A DNA stretch of 64,000 nucleotides from Pseudomonas vranovensis DSM 16006. GTDB lineage: Bacteria; Pseudomonadota; Gammaproteobacteria; Pseudomonadales; Pseudomonadaceae. The stretch is taken from assembly GCF_000425805.1 (NCBI RefSeq), contig NZ_AUED01000003.1, positions 62,001-126,000 on the forward strand. The letters run 5' to 3'. Shown one piece after another: positions 49,575 through 59,659 of this stretch (its first letter is position 1; each line of letters begins with the position of its first letter). Below the pieces are notes generated by a model. The model had not been told where the DNA came from, did no database searches, and saw only the letters and a program-made list of their open reading frames with translations. A program made the position numbers and the translations under genes.

Positions 49575-50288
49575 TTAGTGGGCCAGGCCGCGTTCGAGCC
49601 AACGCCGGCTGCCTTGGGCCACCAGGGCGTCAAGCAACAGGGCAAGCAGGGCGGTGCAGGCAGCGCCCAGCAGCAATTGCGGCTGATTGTTCAGGGCAAT
49701 GCCGGGGAAGATCAGGCTGCCGAGGCTGTTGGCACCGATCAGGAACGACAGTGGCGCGGTGCCGACGTTGATCGCCAGGGCTACTCGTACACCGCCGACG
49801 ATGATTGGCACGGCGTTGGGCAGCTCGACACGCCATAGGCACTGACGGGGCGTCATGCCGATACCGGTGGCAGTTTCCTTGAGCGAGGCGGGAACGTTTT
49901 TAAGGCCTTCGTATGTGTTGCGCACGATAGGCAGGAGGGAGGCGAGGAATAACGCGAAGATCGCAGGGCCTGCGCCAATGCCCAGGAAACTCAGGGCAAT
50001 GGCCAGAACGGCCAGGGGGGGGATGGTGTTGCCAATGTTGAAAAACTGCATGAAACGTTCGGCGCGGTCGACCCTGTGCGGTCGACTCAAGGCAATGCCA
50101 GCGGGTATACCCACGGCCAAGGCCGCCACCATCGAGAGCAACACCAGCATCAGGTGTGCTTGCAGGTAGAACCATAGATCGGCGCGATAGTGCGCGATCG
50201 TATCAATGCCGATCCAGTGGATCAGCAGGGCCAGGATGACGAGCACAAAGGCACATCCCATCAGCCCCTTGCCATAGCTTTTAGCCAC
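49575..50288 (-). CDS. Betaine-type ABC transporter permease (first gene of the operon)
   Basis: A 237-residue inner-membrane permease starting with GTG at 50288, seven bases after AAGGAG. Helices include GLMGCAFVLVILALLIHW and LMLVLLSMVAALAVG, and the coupling motif is KETATGIGMTPRQCLWRVELP. The open frame continues far upstream without a hydrophobic start, and I regard that part as untranslated leader. It begins the operon permease-binding protein-permease-ATPase. Confidence 0.88.
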   Translation of the reverse strand: MAKSYGKGLMGCAFVLVILALLIHWIGIDTIAHYRADLWFYLQAHLMLVLLSMVAALAVGIPAGIALSRPHRVDRAERFMQFFNIGNTIPPLAVLAIALSFLGIGAGPAIFALFLASLLPIVRNTYEGLKNVPASLKETATGIGMTPRQCLWRVELPNAVPIIVGGVRVALAINVGTAPLSFLIGANSLGSLIFPGIALNNQPQLLLGAACTALLALLLDALVAQGSRRWLERGLAH

Positions 50289-50411
50289 AGGCGGACTCCT
50301 TTTGTTGTCGGCGAGCACACTCCCGTGGCGGCCACCATTCCAGGCGGCAGGCAGTGTGATCGCGATAAGCAGCGCGCTGTCCGAGAGCGGAGCGAAACAC
50401 GCCATAAGCGA

Positions 50412-50497
50412 AGCCTCGTCAGGCTCGTGTTGCCGGTGAAACTACCCCTGACGAATGGTAAAAACCGATTGCGAATCAGGGGAGTGGACGCCTCCAC
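50412..50497 (-). ncRNA. Structured 5' leader of the betaine-type ABC operon (candidate)
   Basis: Read on the minus strand, three hairpins follow one another: GTGGA/TCCAC with a GGCG loop (50484-50497), CCCCTGA/TCAGGGG (50445-50451 with 50476-50482) and AGCCT/AGGCT with a GACG loop (50412-50425). A palindrome CAGCGCGCTG (50370-50379) comes next. They lie 124-210 nt before the GTG start. Could be a cis-regulatory RNA; not matched to a known family from memory. Confidence 0.35.
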
Positions 50498-50697
50498 AGC
50501 CGTAAAGGTTCCCATCTGAAGCGGCATTTGGCCAGTGTTCATTGCCCAGACGGAACTGCAGTGAGGCAGAAAATGCCGACGAAACGTTCAGGGGCATCGT
50601 GCGCAAAGCCCCGGTATTTGGCGCTTCGGTGATGTATTGATCGGAGCCGGATGAGTGGCGAAAAAATATTCTCTTCAGGGGATAGTCTCTTAAGGGT

Positions 50698-50725
50698 ATG
50701 TTCATGCAAAGCGTCAATGTTCATG
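50698..50725 (+). promoter_or_regulatory. Direct repeats before the XRE regulator gene (candidate operator)
   Basis: ATGTTCATG occurs twice, at 50698-50706 and 50717-50725, with a 19-bp period (close to two helical turns). The second copy ends 18 bp before the start codon, and the first overlaps a possible -10 (TATGTT, 50697-50702). Likely autoregulatory sites. Confidence 0.5.
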
Positions 50726-50743
50726 TGCCAGGAGAGTAAAGCA

Positions 50744-51067
50744 ATGGGCAAGTCACTTGATCAGGTGATGAATTCGCTCCCACAAGGGCGTAGACAGAAG
50801 ATCGAACAGCGCGGCCATGAAGTGATCCAGCACCACATGACTCTGCAAGCCTTGCGCAAAGAGTTGCATCTCACTCAAGAGGCCATGGCCGATCTTCTCG
50901 AGATCAAGCAGGCAAATGTGTCCAAGGTCGAGAAGCGCACCGATATGCTCATTTCCACCTTGCGTGGCTACATCGAAGCCATGGGGGGGACACTGGAGCT
51001 TGTTGCGCGGATACCTGGTCGTGAGCCTGTCCTGCTCCAGGGTTTTCGCGACCTCGAACCAGAGTGA
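50744..51067 (+). CDS. XRE-family regulator resembling a HigA-type antitoxin, without a toxin gene
   Basis: A 107-residue DNA-binding protein. The helix-turn-helix is LTQEAMADLLEIKQANVSKVE near residues 47-67, and the N-terminal MGKSLDQVMNSLPQGRRQKIEQR and the C-terminal STLRGYIEAMGGTLELVARI are those of antitoxins paired with Gp49/HigB-type toxins. The start at 50744 has AGGAGAG upstream. No toxin ORF lies on either side, so it is either an orphan antitoxin kept as a regulator or a relic. Two direct repeats precede it. Confidence 0.85.
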   Translation: MGKSLDQVMNSLPQGRRQKIEQRGHEVIQHHMTLQALRKELHLTQEAMADLLEIKQANVSKVEKRTDMLISTLRGYIEAMGGTLELVARIPGREPVLLQGFRDLEPE

Positions 51068-51130
51068 TAGTCGTCATTCCGATCAGCTTGCCGTGCAAAG
51101 CGTATTGAACGACCGTCCGGAGCACGGACT

Positions 51131-51158
51131 TTGGTCCCGGTGCGACTTCGGGTATGAT
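51131..51158 (+). promoter_or_regulatory. prfC promoter
   Basis: TTGGTC (51131-51136), a 16-bp spacer and TATGAT (51153-51158), 38 bp before the ATG. Confidence 0.6.
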
Positions 51159-51195
51159 ACTGGCCCTTTTTGAATCACCTGCCAGGCGATTTCCC

Positions 51196-52779
<1,584 letters not shown>

Positions 52780-52788
52780 GTTGTAAGC

Positions 52789-52867
52789 ATCGCGGGGCAA
52801 GTCGAGACGTCGCACCGCCGCTCCTACGGTAGGAGCGGCGGTGCGACGTCTCGACTTGCCCCGCGAT
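52789..52867. repeat. Expanded REP-type palindrome, 39-bp arms, after prfC
   Basis: A perfect palindrome: arms 52789-52827 and 52829-52867 around one base. The ends read ATCGCGGGGCAAG and the centre GCTCCTAC, as in the other REP copies here, but 17 extra bases (52801-52817, GTCGAGACGTCGCACCG) with their complement are inserted in each arm. It separates prfC from the convergent potF-like gene, only 5 bp from the latter's stop. Confidence 0.93.
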
Positions 52868-52871
52868 CATT

Positions 52872-53951
52872 TCAGTTCCCTGCCTTGATACTGGTCCAGA
52901 GTCGCGTGCGAATGCGGTCGATCTTGGCCGGCATTGCCTCCAGCGCATACAGCTTGCCGAGCATTTCGTCGCTCGGGTAGATCATGGTGTTGGCCTTCAG
53001 GGCCGGGTCCACGAGGGTGTCAGCCTTGAGGTTGCCGTTGGCGTACTGCACATGGTTGCTGATGTTGGCCATCACCTCTGGCTGCAGCAGGTAATTCATG
53101 TAGGCGTAACCCGCTTTCTCGTTCGGTGCGTCGGCCGGCATGGCAACCATGTCGAACCACATCGGTGCGCCTTCCTTGGGAATCGAGTAACCCACGTTCA
53201 CGCCGTTCTTGGCTTCTTCTGCACGGTTCTTGGCCTGCAGAACGTCGCCGGAGAAACCCACCACCACACAGATATCGCCATTGGCCAGGTCACCCGTGTA
53301 CTTGGACGAATGGAAGTAGCTGATGTACGGGCGCACCTTCATCAGCAGTTCCTTGGCTTTTTCGTAGTCCTTCGGGTCCTGGCTGTGGTGCGGCAGGCCC
53401 AGGTAGTGCAGGGCAATCGGCAGCAGTTCGGGGCCGTTGTCCAGCACCGCGACGCCGCAGCTCTTGAGCTTGCTGATGTACTCGGGCTTGAAGATCAGGT
53501 CCCAGGAATCCACCGGTGCATTGTCGCCCAGCACCGCCTTGACCTTGTCGATGTTGTAGCCGATGCCGGTACTGCCCCACAGGTACGGGAAGCCGTACTG
53601 GTTGCCCGGGTCGTTCACTTCCAGGGCCTTGAGCAGCACCGGGTTGAGGTTCTGCCAGTTGGGCAGTTGGCTCTTGTCGAGCTTTTTCAGCGCTTTGCCC
53701 TGGATTTGCCGGGCCATGAAGTGGTTGGAGGGAAACACCACGTCGTAACCGGAGTTGCCGGTCATCAGCTTGCCGTCGAGGGTTTCGTTGCTGTCGAACA
53801 CGTCGTAGGTCGGCACGATGCCGCTGGCTTGCTGGAAGTTCTTCAAGGTGTCCGGGGCAATGTAGCTGGACCAGTTGTAGATTTTCACCGAATCGGCCGC
53901 CTGGGCGAAGGACGCCGCCAGCAAGAGGGGTGCGAAGAGCAATGGGCGCAT
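52872..53951 (-). CDS. Polyamine ABC transporter substrate-binding protein (PotF/SpuD-like)
   Basis: A periplasmic putrescine/spermidine-type binding protein of 359 residues. The signal peptide is MRPLLFAPLLLAASFAQA. Family patterns are VKIYNWSSYIAPDTLKNF, YDVVFPSNHFMARQIQ, WGSTGIGYN and CVVVGFSGDVLQAKNRA. No permease or ATPase lies beside it, so it must share a transporter encoded elsewhere or act as a sensor. It is the last of four minus-strand genes with a cupin, an FAD oxidase and an AraC regulator, which suggests amine uptake and oxidation. Confidence 0.92.
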   Translation of the reverse strand: MRPLLFAPLLLAASFAQAADSVKIYNWSSYIAPDTLKNFQQASGIVPTYDVFDSNETLDGKLMTGNSGYDVVFPSNHFMARQIQGKALKKLDKSQLPNWQNLNPVLLKALEVNDPGNQYGFPYLWGSTGIGYNIDKVKAVLGDNAPVDSWDLIFKPEYISKLKSCGVAVLDNGPELLPIALHYLGLPHHSQDPKDYEKAKELLMKVRPYISYFHSSKYTGDLANGDICVVVGFSGDVLQAKNRAEEAKNGVNVGYSIPKEGAPMWFDMVAMPADAPNEKAGYAYMNYLLQPEVMANISNHVQYANGNLKADTLVDPALKANTMIYPSDEMLGKLYALEAMPAKIDRIRTRLWTSIKAGN

Positions 53952-54005
53952 GTCTGGATTCCTTGCTTTGTCTGTTTTTATCGAAGGAGGCAGGCGATCG
54001 AATGA

Positions 54006-54347
54006 TCAGAAAATCAGTACATAGGTTTTGCGCACGGTTTCTTCGATGTCCCAGATCCCGGTGCTGTTTGCCGGCAGCATGACAGCGTCGCCGGCTTCGA
54101 TGGTCAGCGGTTCACCACCGTCAGGGGTGAAGGTGCAGCGGCCTTTGATGAAGTGACAGAACTCCTGCTGGACGATCTGCCGGCGCCAGCGGCCCGGGGT
54201 GCATTCCCAGATGCCGGTTTCGACGCCATCGCTGCGCTCGACGGCGGTCACCGAGGCAATCGACACCGGCTCGCCGAGCGGCACGGCAACCGGATTGGAT
54301 TCTTGCAGCACGGCAGTGTCGGTGTTCTTGAACTGGGTAATGCTCAT
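54006..54347 (-). CDS. Cupin-domain protein (DUF861-like)
   Basis: A 113-residue single-domain cupin. The barrel shows GIWECTPGRWRRQ, EFCHFIKGRCTFTPDGG and AGDAVMLPANSTGIWDIEETVRK, typical of the (S)-ureidoglycine aminohydrolase-like cupin group often found next to amine-catabolic oxidases. The start at 54347 gives MSITQFKNTD. The neighbours, 31 bp and 54 bp away, are the FAD oxidase and PotF-like genes. Its chemistry is unknown. Confidence 0.85.
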   Translation of the reverse strand: MSITQFKNTDTAVLQESNPVAVPLGEPVSIASVTAVERSDGVETGIWECTPGRWRRQIVQQEFCHFIKGRCTFTPDGGEPLTIEAGDAVMLPANSTGIWDIEETVRKTYVLIF

Positions 54348-54378
54348 ACCAGTGGTCCTGTTCAGGGGGAACGAAAAG

Positions 54379-55785
54379 TCAGTGCATGAAACCTTCCATG
54401 AAGTCCGCCACGCCGCTGGCCAGGCGCCGGCGCCAAGGAGCGCTGGCAGGGTTGGCGAGGGTCTGGTCCTCATGGACGAAACTCTTGATGATGGCGTTGT
54501 AGCCCAGCCAGCGACAGGGCTCGGGCTCCCAGCCCTTGAGGCTGGACAGGGTGCTGTCGGGGTGAACCCAGGGTTGCTCGGTCAACTCGCTGCGCCGCTC
54601 CAGAATCAGCTCGGCCAGGGTGCGCCCACCCAGTGCGCTGGCGCCTACGCCTTCGCCACCGTAGCCACCGGCCAGGGCGATGCCTTGCTTGCGGTCACAG
54701 AGCATGTGCGGCTGGAAGCGCCGGGCCATGCCCAGGTTGCCACCCCAGGCGTGGGTAATGGCGATGTCCTTGAGCTGCGGGAACAGCTCGCCGAACAAGT
54801 AGCGACGCAGCTCGATTTCGCTTTCGGTCAGGTCGAAGTTTTCCCGCAGCCGGCCAGCAAAGCGGTAGCCGCCACGGGCGCCGAACACCAGGCGGTTGTC
54901 GGCGCTGCGCTGGCCGTAGGTGACCTGGCGGCTGTTTTCACTGAACGCCTGGCCCTGGTTCAGGCCTATCTTTTCCCAGACGTGTTCTGGCAGCGGTTCG
55001 GTGGCCACCAGCAGGCTCTGCACCGGCATCTGGTAATGCCCAAGTGGCGGCAGGTTGACCGAGTAGCCTTCGACCGCCGGTACCAGCCATTGGCATTTGA
55101 TGCGTGCCTGTGCGGTGCGCACCTCGCCAGCGCGCCAGTCGGTCACCGGGCTGTTTTCGTACAGGCGCACGCCCATGCGTTCCACGGTGCGGGCCAGGCC
55201 ACGCACCAGTTTGGCCGGCTGGATGGTGGCGACATTGGGATTGAAAATGGCGCCGTAGGGTTTGCTGATACGCAGCTGGGCGGCCAGTTGCGCCGGGCTC
55301 ATCCAGCGGTAGTCGGCTTCGGTCAAGCCTTGCTTGTAGAGTTTGTCGAGGTAGCTGCGCAGGGTGGTTTCCTGCTCAGGGTAGCGTGCCGCGCAATACA
55401 GCACGCCGCCTTTGCGGTAGTCGCAGTCGATGCCTTCGAGCGTCAGTACACGCTGCACTTCATCGGGAATGCCATGTAGCAGGTCGTAGGAGGCGCGCCG
55501 CTGCAAGGGGGAACTGGCGGCCAGCAAGCGGTCTTCACCGAGCATATTGCCCATCAGCCAGCCGCCATTGCGACCGGAGGCGCCAAAGCCTGCGATGTTG
55601 GCCTCGACAATGGCGATGTCCAGGTGCGGGGCGTGCAGCTTGAGGTAGTAGGCGGTCCACAGCCCGGTGTAGCCGGCGCCGATGATGCAGACATCCACGT
55701 CCAGGTCCTGGTGCAAGGCCGGACGCGTGCTCAGTGTCTCATCCAGCTGGTCCATCCAAAGGCTGATCTTGCGCCAGGGCTGCAT
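54379..55785 (-). CDS. FAD-dependent amine oxidoreductase (PuuB/OrdL-like)
   Basis: DAO-family flavoprotein of 468 residues, close to gamma-glutamylputrescine oxidase PuuB and related amine oxidases. The dinucleotide motif is CIIGAGYTGLWTAYYLK near residue 30. The C-terminal half has GARGGYRFAG and FAD-binding IALAGGYGGEGVGAS. I choose the ATG at 55785, nine bases after GGAG; a GTG at 55800 is in frame. With the PotF-like protein and cupin it likely oxidises a polyamine or related amine; no glutamyl ligase (puuA) gene is nearby. Confidence 0.88.
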   Translation of the reverse strand: MQPWRKISLWMDQLDETLSTRPALHQDLDVDVCIIGAGYTGLWTAYYLKLHAPHLDIAIVEANIAGFGASGRNGGWLMGNMLGEDRLLAASSPLQRRASYDLLHGIPDEVQRVLTLEGIDCDYRKGGVLYCAARYPEQETTLRSYLDKLYKQGLTEADYRWMSPAQLAAQLRISKPYGAIFNPNVATIQPAKLVRGLARTVERMGVRLYENSPVTDWRAGEVRTAQARIKCQWLVPAVEGYSVNLPPLGHYQMPVQSLLVATEPLPEHVWEKIGLNQGQAFSENSRQVTYGQRSADNRLVFGARGGYRFAGRLRENFDLTESEIELRRYLFGELFPQLKDIAITHAWGGNLGMARRFQPHMLCDRKQGIALAGGYGGEGVGASALGGRTLAELILERRSELTEQPWVHPDSTLSSLKGWEPEPCRWLGYNAIIKSFVHEDQTLANPASAPWRRRLASGVADFMEGFMH

Positions 55786-55848
55786 TGTGTTCGGCTCCAC
55801 ATCCGTTACGGTCTGTGGCGATCCTAGAAGCTGGCGGGGGGTGTTGTC

Positions 55849-56658
55849 TTAGCTGCGTGCACGCAGAGAATTCTGCTTCACCCAGGCCTTGGGCGAGAGC
55901 CCGGTGTGCTGGCGAAAACACTTGTAGAACGCCGAGAGCGAATTGAAACCGGCGGCAAAGGCCAAGTCGTCGATCTTGCTGGTGGCGGGCGCTTGCTCCA
56001 GGCCGTTGAGCAAGTGATGCAGGCGTGCCTGGTTGACGTAGCGGTAGAAGCTCTGGCCCAGCACCTGGTTGAGCAGGTAGGAAATCTGGTTGCGGCTGTA
56101 GCCACTCTCGCGGGCGACGCGTTGCAGGTCGAGTTCGGGGTCGAGGTAGGGTTGCTGGCGCTGGAAGTACTGCTCCAGGTCCTGGGCCATGGAGCTCAGT
56201 TGCCGGGGTGACAGCCCCAGGCGGCTCATGGTCGGGCGCGCATCGCCCGGGCTGGATTCTGGCTTGGCTTCGCGCACCAGCGAGGCGTATTCGTTGACCC
56301 GCCAGACCAGGCCGTCGCGCACGGTGATGGCCTCGCTGGACTGGAAGGCGACCAGCCCCTCGCCGCCGCGCAGGGTGACCTGGTACTGGATGAATGCGGT
56401 GCAGCCATCGACGCGGATGCGGTCGCTGTGGACGATATCCTCATCGACTTCGCGCGGCATGCTCACGCGTACATATTCACGCAACTCATCGAAGTGCAGT
56501 ACGCGGTTCTGGAAGTAGTCGTTGTACTGGATATCGGGGTGATACAAGGCCATTACCCCGTCCAGGTCGCGATGCTTCCAGCACAGGTGATAACGCAGCA
56601 CGGTGGTGGCTGTTTCCGGTGTCTGTTCCGGGCCGTCGGAGATAGGGTCGGGGATCAT
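55849..56658 (-). CDS. AraC-family regulator with SnoaL-like N-terminal domain
   Basis: A 269-residue transcription factor. Residues about 15-130 look like a SnoaL/NTF2-type fold (YHLCWKHRDLDGVMALYHPDIQYND, RDGLVWRVNEY), which could bind a small ligand. The C-terminal AraC domain has two helix-turn-helices (LDLQRVARESGYSRNQISYLL, IDDLAFAAGFNSLSAFYKCFRQHTGLSP). The start at 56658 gives MIPDPISDGPE. It is first in the amine cluster and likely regulates the oxidase, 63 bp downstream. Confidence 0.9.
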   Translation of the reverse strand: MIPDPISDGPEQTPETATTVLRYHLCWKHRDLDGVMALYHPDIQYNDYFQNRVLHFDELREYVRVSMPREVDEDIVHSDRIRVDGCTAFIQYQVTLRGGEGLVAFQSSEAITVRDGLVWRVNEYASLVREAKPESSPGDARPTMSRLGLSPRQLSSMAQDLEQYFQRQQPYLDPELDLQRVARESGYSRNQISYLLNQVLGQSFYRYVNQARLHHLLNGLEQAPATSKIDDLAFAAGFNSLSAFYKCFRQHTGLSPKAWVKQNSLRARS

Positions 56659-56709
56659 GTATCGATAGTGATGGGCGGTGGTTCGCCGGTCAAGTGGGGA
56701 GCAGTGGGA

Positions 56710-56770
56710 GCGAGCCTTGCCCCGCGATAGCGGTGTGTCAGTGACATCGCTCTCGCGGGGCAAGGCCCGC
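56710..56770. repeat. Imperfect REP-type inverted repeat between araC-type gene and dppF
   Basis: Arms 56710-56727 (GCGAGCCTTGCCCCGCGA) and 56753-56770 differ at one position. The centre has a second imperfect hairpin, AGCG...TGTCA/TGACA...CGCT. Same core family as at 34197 and 46793, with the loop enlarged to 25 bp. Confidence 0.8.
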
Positions 56771-56772
56771 TT

Positions 56773-57741
56773 CTACAGGAACTGCTCGGCGTAGTGGCAG
56801 GCAACTTGCCGCGTGCCTACCTGCCGGAACGCCGGCTCCTCGGCCGAACAGCGCTCGGTGGCATACGGGCAGCGCTTGTGGAAGGCGCAACCCGGCGGCG
56901 GGTCCAGCGGGTTGGGCAGCTCACCGGCGATCTTGATCTTCGGCTTGAGCGGGTCGGGGTGGATGGTCGGGGTGGCCGACAGCAGCGCCTGGGTGTACGG
57001 GTGCAGGGGCTTGTTGTAGATGTCCTCCTTGGGCCCCATCTCGGCCGGCCGACCCAGGTACATCACCAGCACCTGGTCGGCCACATGGCGCACTACTGCC
57101 AGGTTGTGGGAGATGAACACATAGGCGGTGTTGAACTCCTTCTGCAGGTCCATGAACAGGTTCAGCACCTGGGCCTGGATCGATACGTCCAGCGCCGAGG
57201 TCGGTTCATCGGCCACCAGTACCTTGGGCTGCAGCATCATCGCCCGCGCCAGGGCGATGCGCTGGCGCTGCCCCCCGGAGAACATGTGCGGGTAGCGCTG
57301 GTAGTGCTCCGGGCGCAGGCCGACCTGTTGCATCATGGCCTGGACCTTTTCGCGGCGCTCGGCCTTGGACAGCGTGGTGTTGATCAGCAGCGGTTCTGCC
57401 AGCTGGTCGCCGATCTTCTGCCGCGGGTTGAGCGAGGCATAGGGGCTCTGGAAGACCATCTGCACATCCTTGCGCAGTTGCTTGCGCTCGGCCTTGTTGG
57501 CCCCGGCCACTTCCTGCCCGGCAATTTTCAGCGAGCCCGAGGAGGGCTCCTCGATCAGGGTCAGGGCACGGGCCAGGGTCGACTTGCCACAGCCGGACTC
57601 GCCGACCACGGCCAGGGTCTTGCCAGCCTCAAGCTCGAACGACACGCCGTTGAGTGCGCGCACCAGGGCATGACCCTTGAACAGGCCACGGGAGACTTCG
57701 TAGTGACGTGTCAGTTCACGGGCGGTAAGAACGACGGTCAT
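56773..57741 (-). CDS. dppF: Dipeptide ABC transporter ATPase DppF
   Basis: Second ATP-binding subunit of the peptide importer, 322 residues. Walker A is GESGCGKSTLAR, signature SGGQRQRIALARAM, Walker B VLVADEPTSALD. The C-terminal oligopeptide-transporter extension includes CAFHKRCPYATERC, a cysteine-rich segment that in this family can hold an Fe-S cluster. The ATG at 57741 shares one base with the dppD stop (TAATG) and has AGGAGG upstream. Confidence 0.94.
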   Translation of the reverse strand: MTVVLTARELTRHYEVSRGLFKGHALVRALNGVSFELEAGKTLAVVGESGCGKSTLARALTLIEEPSSGSLKIAGQEVAGANKAERKQLRKDVQMVFQSPYASLNPRQKIGDQLAEPLLINTTLSKAERREKVQAMMQQVGLRPEHYQRYPHMFSGGQRQRIALARAMMLQPKVLVADEPTSALDVSIQAQVLNLFMDLQKEFNTAYVFISHNLAVVRHVADQVLVMYLGRPAEMGPKEDIYNKPLHPYTQALLSATPTIHPDPLKPKIKIAGELPNPLDPPPGCAFHKRCPYATERCSAEEPAFRQVGTRQVACHYAEQFL

Positions 57742-58709
57742 TACGCCACCTCCTGGTTCAGCGGGTAGAAACAACGGACCTGGCTATAGGCCTGGGGATC
57801 GAGACTCGGGCGTTGCCGGCGGCAGTTGTCCTGTACATATGGGCAACGCGGCGACAGCAGGCAGCCTTGCGGGCGGTCGTAGCGGCCCGGGACGATACCG
57901 GGCAGGGTGGCCAGGCGTTCGGCGCCTTCGCTGTGCTCGGGGATCGCTGCCAGCAGCGCTTCGCTGTAGGGGTGGGCGGGTACATCGAACAGCTCCGGCA
58001 CCTGGCCGACTTCCACGGCCTGGCCTGCATACATCACGCAGACCCGCTTGGCGGTCTCGGCAACCACGGCCAGGTCATGGGTGATCAGGATCAGGGCCAT
58101 GTTCTGTTCTTTTTGCAGGTTGAGCAGCAGCTCCATGATCTGCGCCTGGATAGTCACGTCCAGGGCGGTAGTCGGTTCATCGGCGATCAGTAGCTTGGGC
58201 TCGCCGGCGATGGCCATGGCAATGGCCACGCGCTGGCTCATGCCACCGGAGAGTTGGTGGGGGTAGGCATCCAGGCGGCTTTCGGCTGCCGGGATCTCGA
58301 CTTTCTTGAGCAGCTCCAGGGCGCGCTGGCGAGCCGCCTTGCCGCGCAGGCCCAGGTGCTGGCGCAGGACTTCCTCGATCTGGAAGCCCACGGTGTAGCT
58401 GGGGTTGAGGGCGGTCATCGGGTCCTGGAAGACCATGGCCATATCCTTGCCCACCACCTTGCGCCGCTGGCGGCCGCTGAGGGTAAGCATGTTGGTGCCG
58501 TCGAACGTCAGGGCGTCGGCGGTGATGCGCCCGGGAGCATCGATCAGGCCCATCAGCGCCATCATGGTCACCGATTTGCCCGAGCCCGATTCGCCGACGA
58601 TGGCCAGGACCTCGCCCTCGTCGACGCTCAGGTCCAGCCCATCGACCACTGGCACCGCGTTGGCGTCGCCAAAGCGCACATTGAGGTTCTTGATTTGCAG
58701 AAGTGACAT
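57741..58709 (-). CDS. dppD: Dipeptide ABC transporter ATPase DppD
   Basis: First ATP-binding subunit, 322 residues. Walker A is [16 protein letters not shown], signature [15 protein letters not shown], Walker [13 protein letters not shown]. The C-terminal segment [13 protein letters not shown] is the cysteine-rich motif of the family. The start at 58709 ([14 protein letters not shown]) has GAGGAG upstream. It is 10 bp from dppC and 1 bp overlapped with dppF. Confidence 0.94.
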   Translation of the reverse strand: MSLLQIKNLNVRFGDANAVPVVDGLDLSVDEGEVLAIVGESGSGKSVTMMALMGLIDAPGRITADALTFDGTNMLTLSGRQRRKVVGKDMAMVFQDPMTALNPSYTVGFQIEEVLRQHLGLRGKAARQRALELLKKVEIPAAESRLDAYPHQLSGGMSQRVAIAMAIAGEPKLLIADEPTTALDVTIQAQIMELLLNLQKEQNMALILITHDLAVVAETAKRVCVMYAGQAVEVGQVPELFDVPAHPYSEALLAAIPEHSEGAERLATLPGIVPGRYDRPQGCLLSPRCPYVQDNCRRQRPSLDPQAYSQVRCFYPLNQEVA

Positions 58710-58719
58710 GGCGATCTCC

Positions 58720-59649
58720 TCAGGCGGCATTCTTGAGTTTCGGGTCCAGCGCATCGCGCAGTCCGTCGCCCATCAGGTTGATTGCCAGCACGCTGAGCAA
58801 AATGGTCAGGCCAGGCAGGCTCACTACCCACCAGGCGCGTTCGATGTAGTCGCGGGCCGAGGCCAGCATGGTGCCCCACTCAGGGGTCGGCGGCTGCACG
58901 CCCAGGCCGAGGAAGCCCAGGGCCGCAGCATCGAGGATCGCCGAGGAGAAGCTCAAGGTGGCCTGGACGATCAGCGGCGCCATGCAGTTGGGCAGCACGG
59001 TGACGAACATCAGGCGTGGCAGGCTGGCACCGGCCAGGCGTGCGGCGGTGACGTAGTCACGGTTCAGTTCGCCCATTACCGCGGCGCGAGTCAGGCGCAC
59101 ATAGGAGGGCAACGAGACGATGGCGATGGCGATCACGGTGTTGATCAGGCCTGGGCCGAGGATGGCGACGATGGCCACCGCCAGCAGCAGTGAGGGCAGG
59201 GCCAGCATCACGTCCATCAGGCGCATGATCGAAGGACCGAGGATACGCGGGAAGAACCCGGCCAACAGGCCCAGGAAGATCCCCGGAATCAGTGAGATCA
59301 CCACCGAAGACAGGCCGATCAGCAGCGACAGGCGCGAACCCTGGATCAACCGTGAGAGCAGGTCGCGGCCCAGCTCGTCGGTACCCAGGATGAACTGCCA
59401 GTTGCCGCCTTCGAGCCATACCGGCGGGGTCAGCAGGAAGTCGCGGTATTGCTCGCTGGGATTGTGCGGTGCCACCCAGGGTGCAAACAGCGCGCAGAAC
59501 ACGATCAGGCTCATGAACATCAGCCCGGCCACGGCGCCCTTGTTGCGCGAGAACGCGTGCCAGAACTCCTTGTACGGCGAGGGATAGAGCAGGCTCTGGT
59601 CGACGGCGGTGGCGGACGTGGTAACGGATTTTGCAAGTGGGGTAGTCAT
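58720..59649 (-). CDS. dppC: Dipeptide ABC transporter permease DppC
   Basis: Inner-membrane permease of 309 residues with six helices and an N-terminal extension ([17 protein letters not shown]). The coupling motif is [18 protein letters not shown]. The block [21 protein letters not shown] is characteristic of DppC/OppC. It is between dppB and dppD, 10 bp from each. Confidence 0.95.
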   Translation of the reverse strand: MTTPLAKSVTTSATAVDQSLLYPSPYKEFWHAFSRNKGAVAGLMFMSLIVFCALFAPWVAPHNPSEQYRDFLLTPPVWLEGGNWQFILGTDELGRDLLSRLIQGSRLSLLIGLSSVVISLIPGIFLGLLAGFFPRILGPSIMRLMDVMLALPSLLLAVAIVAILGPGLINTVIAIAIVSLPSYVRLTRAAVMGELNRDYVTAARLAGASLPRLMFVTVLPNCMAPLIVQATLSFSSAILDAAALGFLGLGVQPPTPEWGTMLASARDYIERAWWVVSLPGLTILLSVLAINLMGDGLRDALDPKLKNAA

Positions 59650-59659
59650 GACATGGCCC

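Noticed and set aside
50261..50542. A 93-codon minus-strand frame reading through the betaine operon leader
   Set aside because: Composition is Arg/Ser/Thr/Leu-rich without a domain, it overlaps the start of the first permease in another frame, and the region is full of hairpins. I treat it as leader RNA.
50530..50743. Possible HigB/Gp49-type toxin upstream of the XRE gene
   Set aside because: All three plus-strand frames were read; none shows toxin motifs or an open frame long enough, so no toxin or recognisable remnant is reported.
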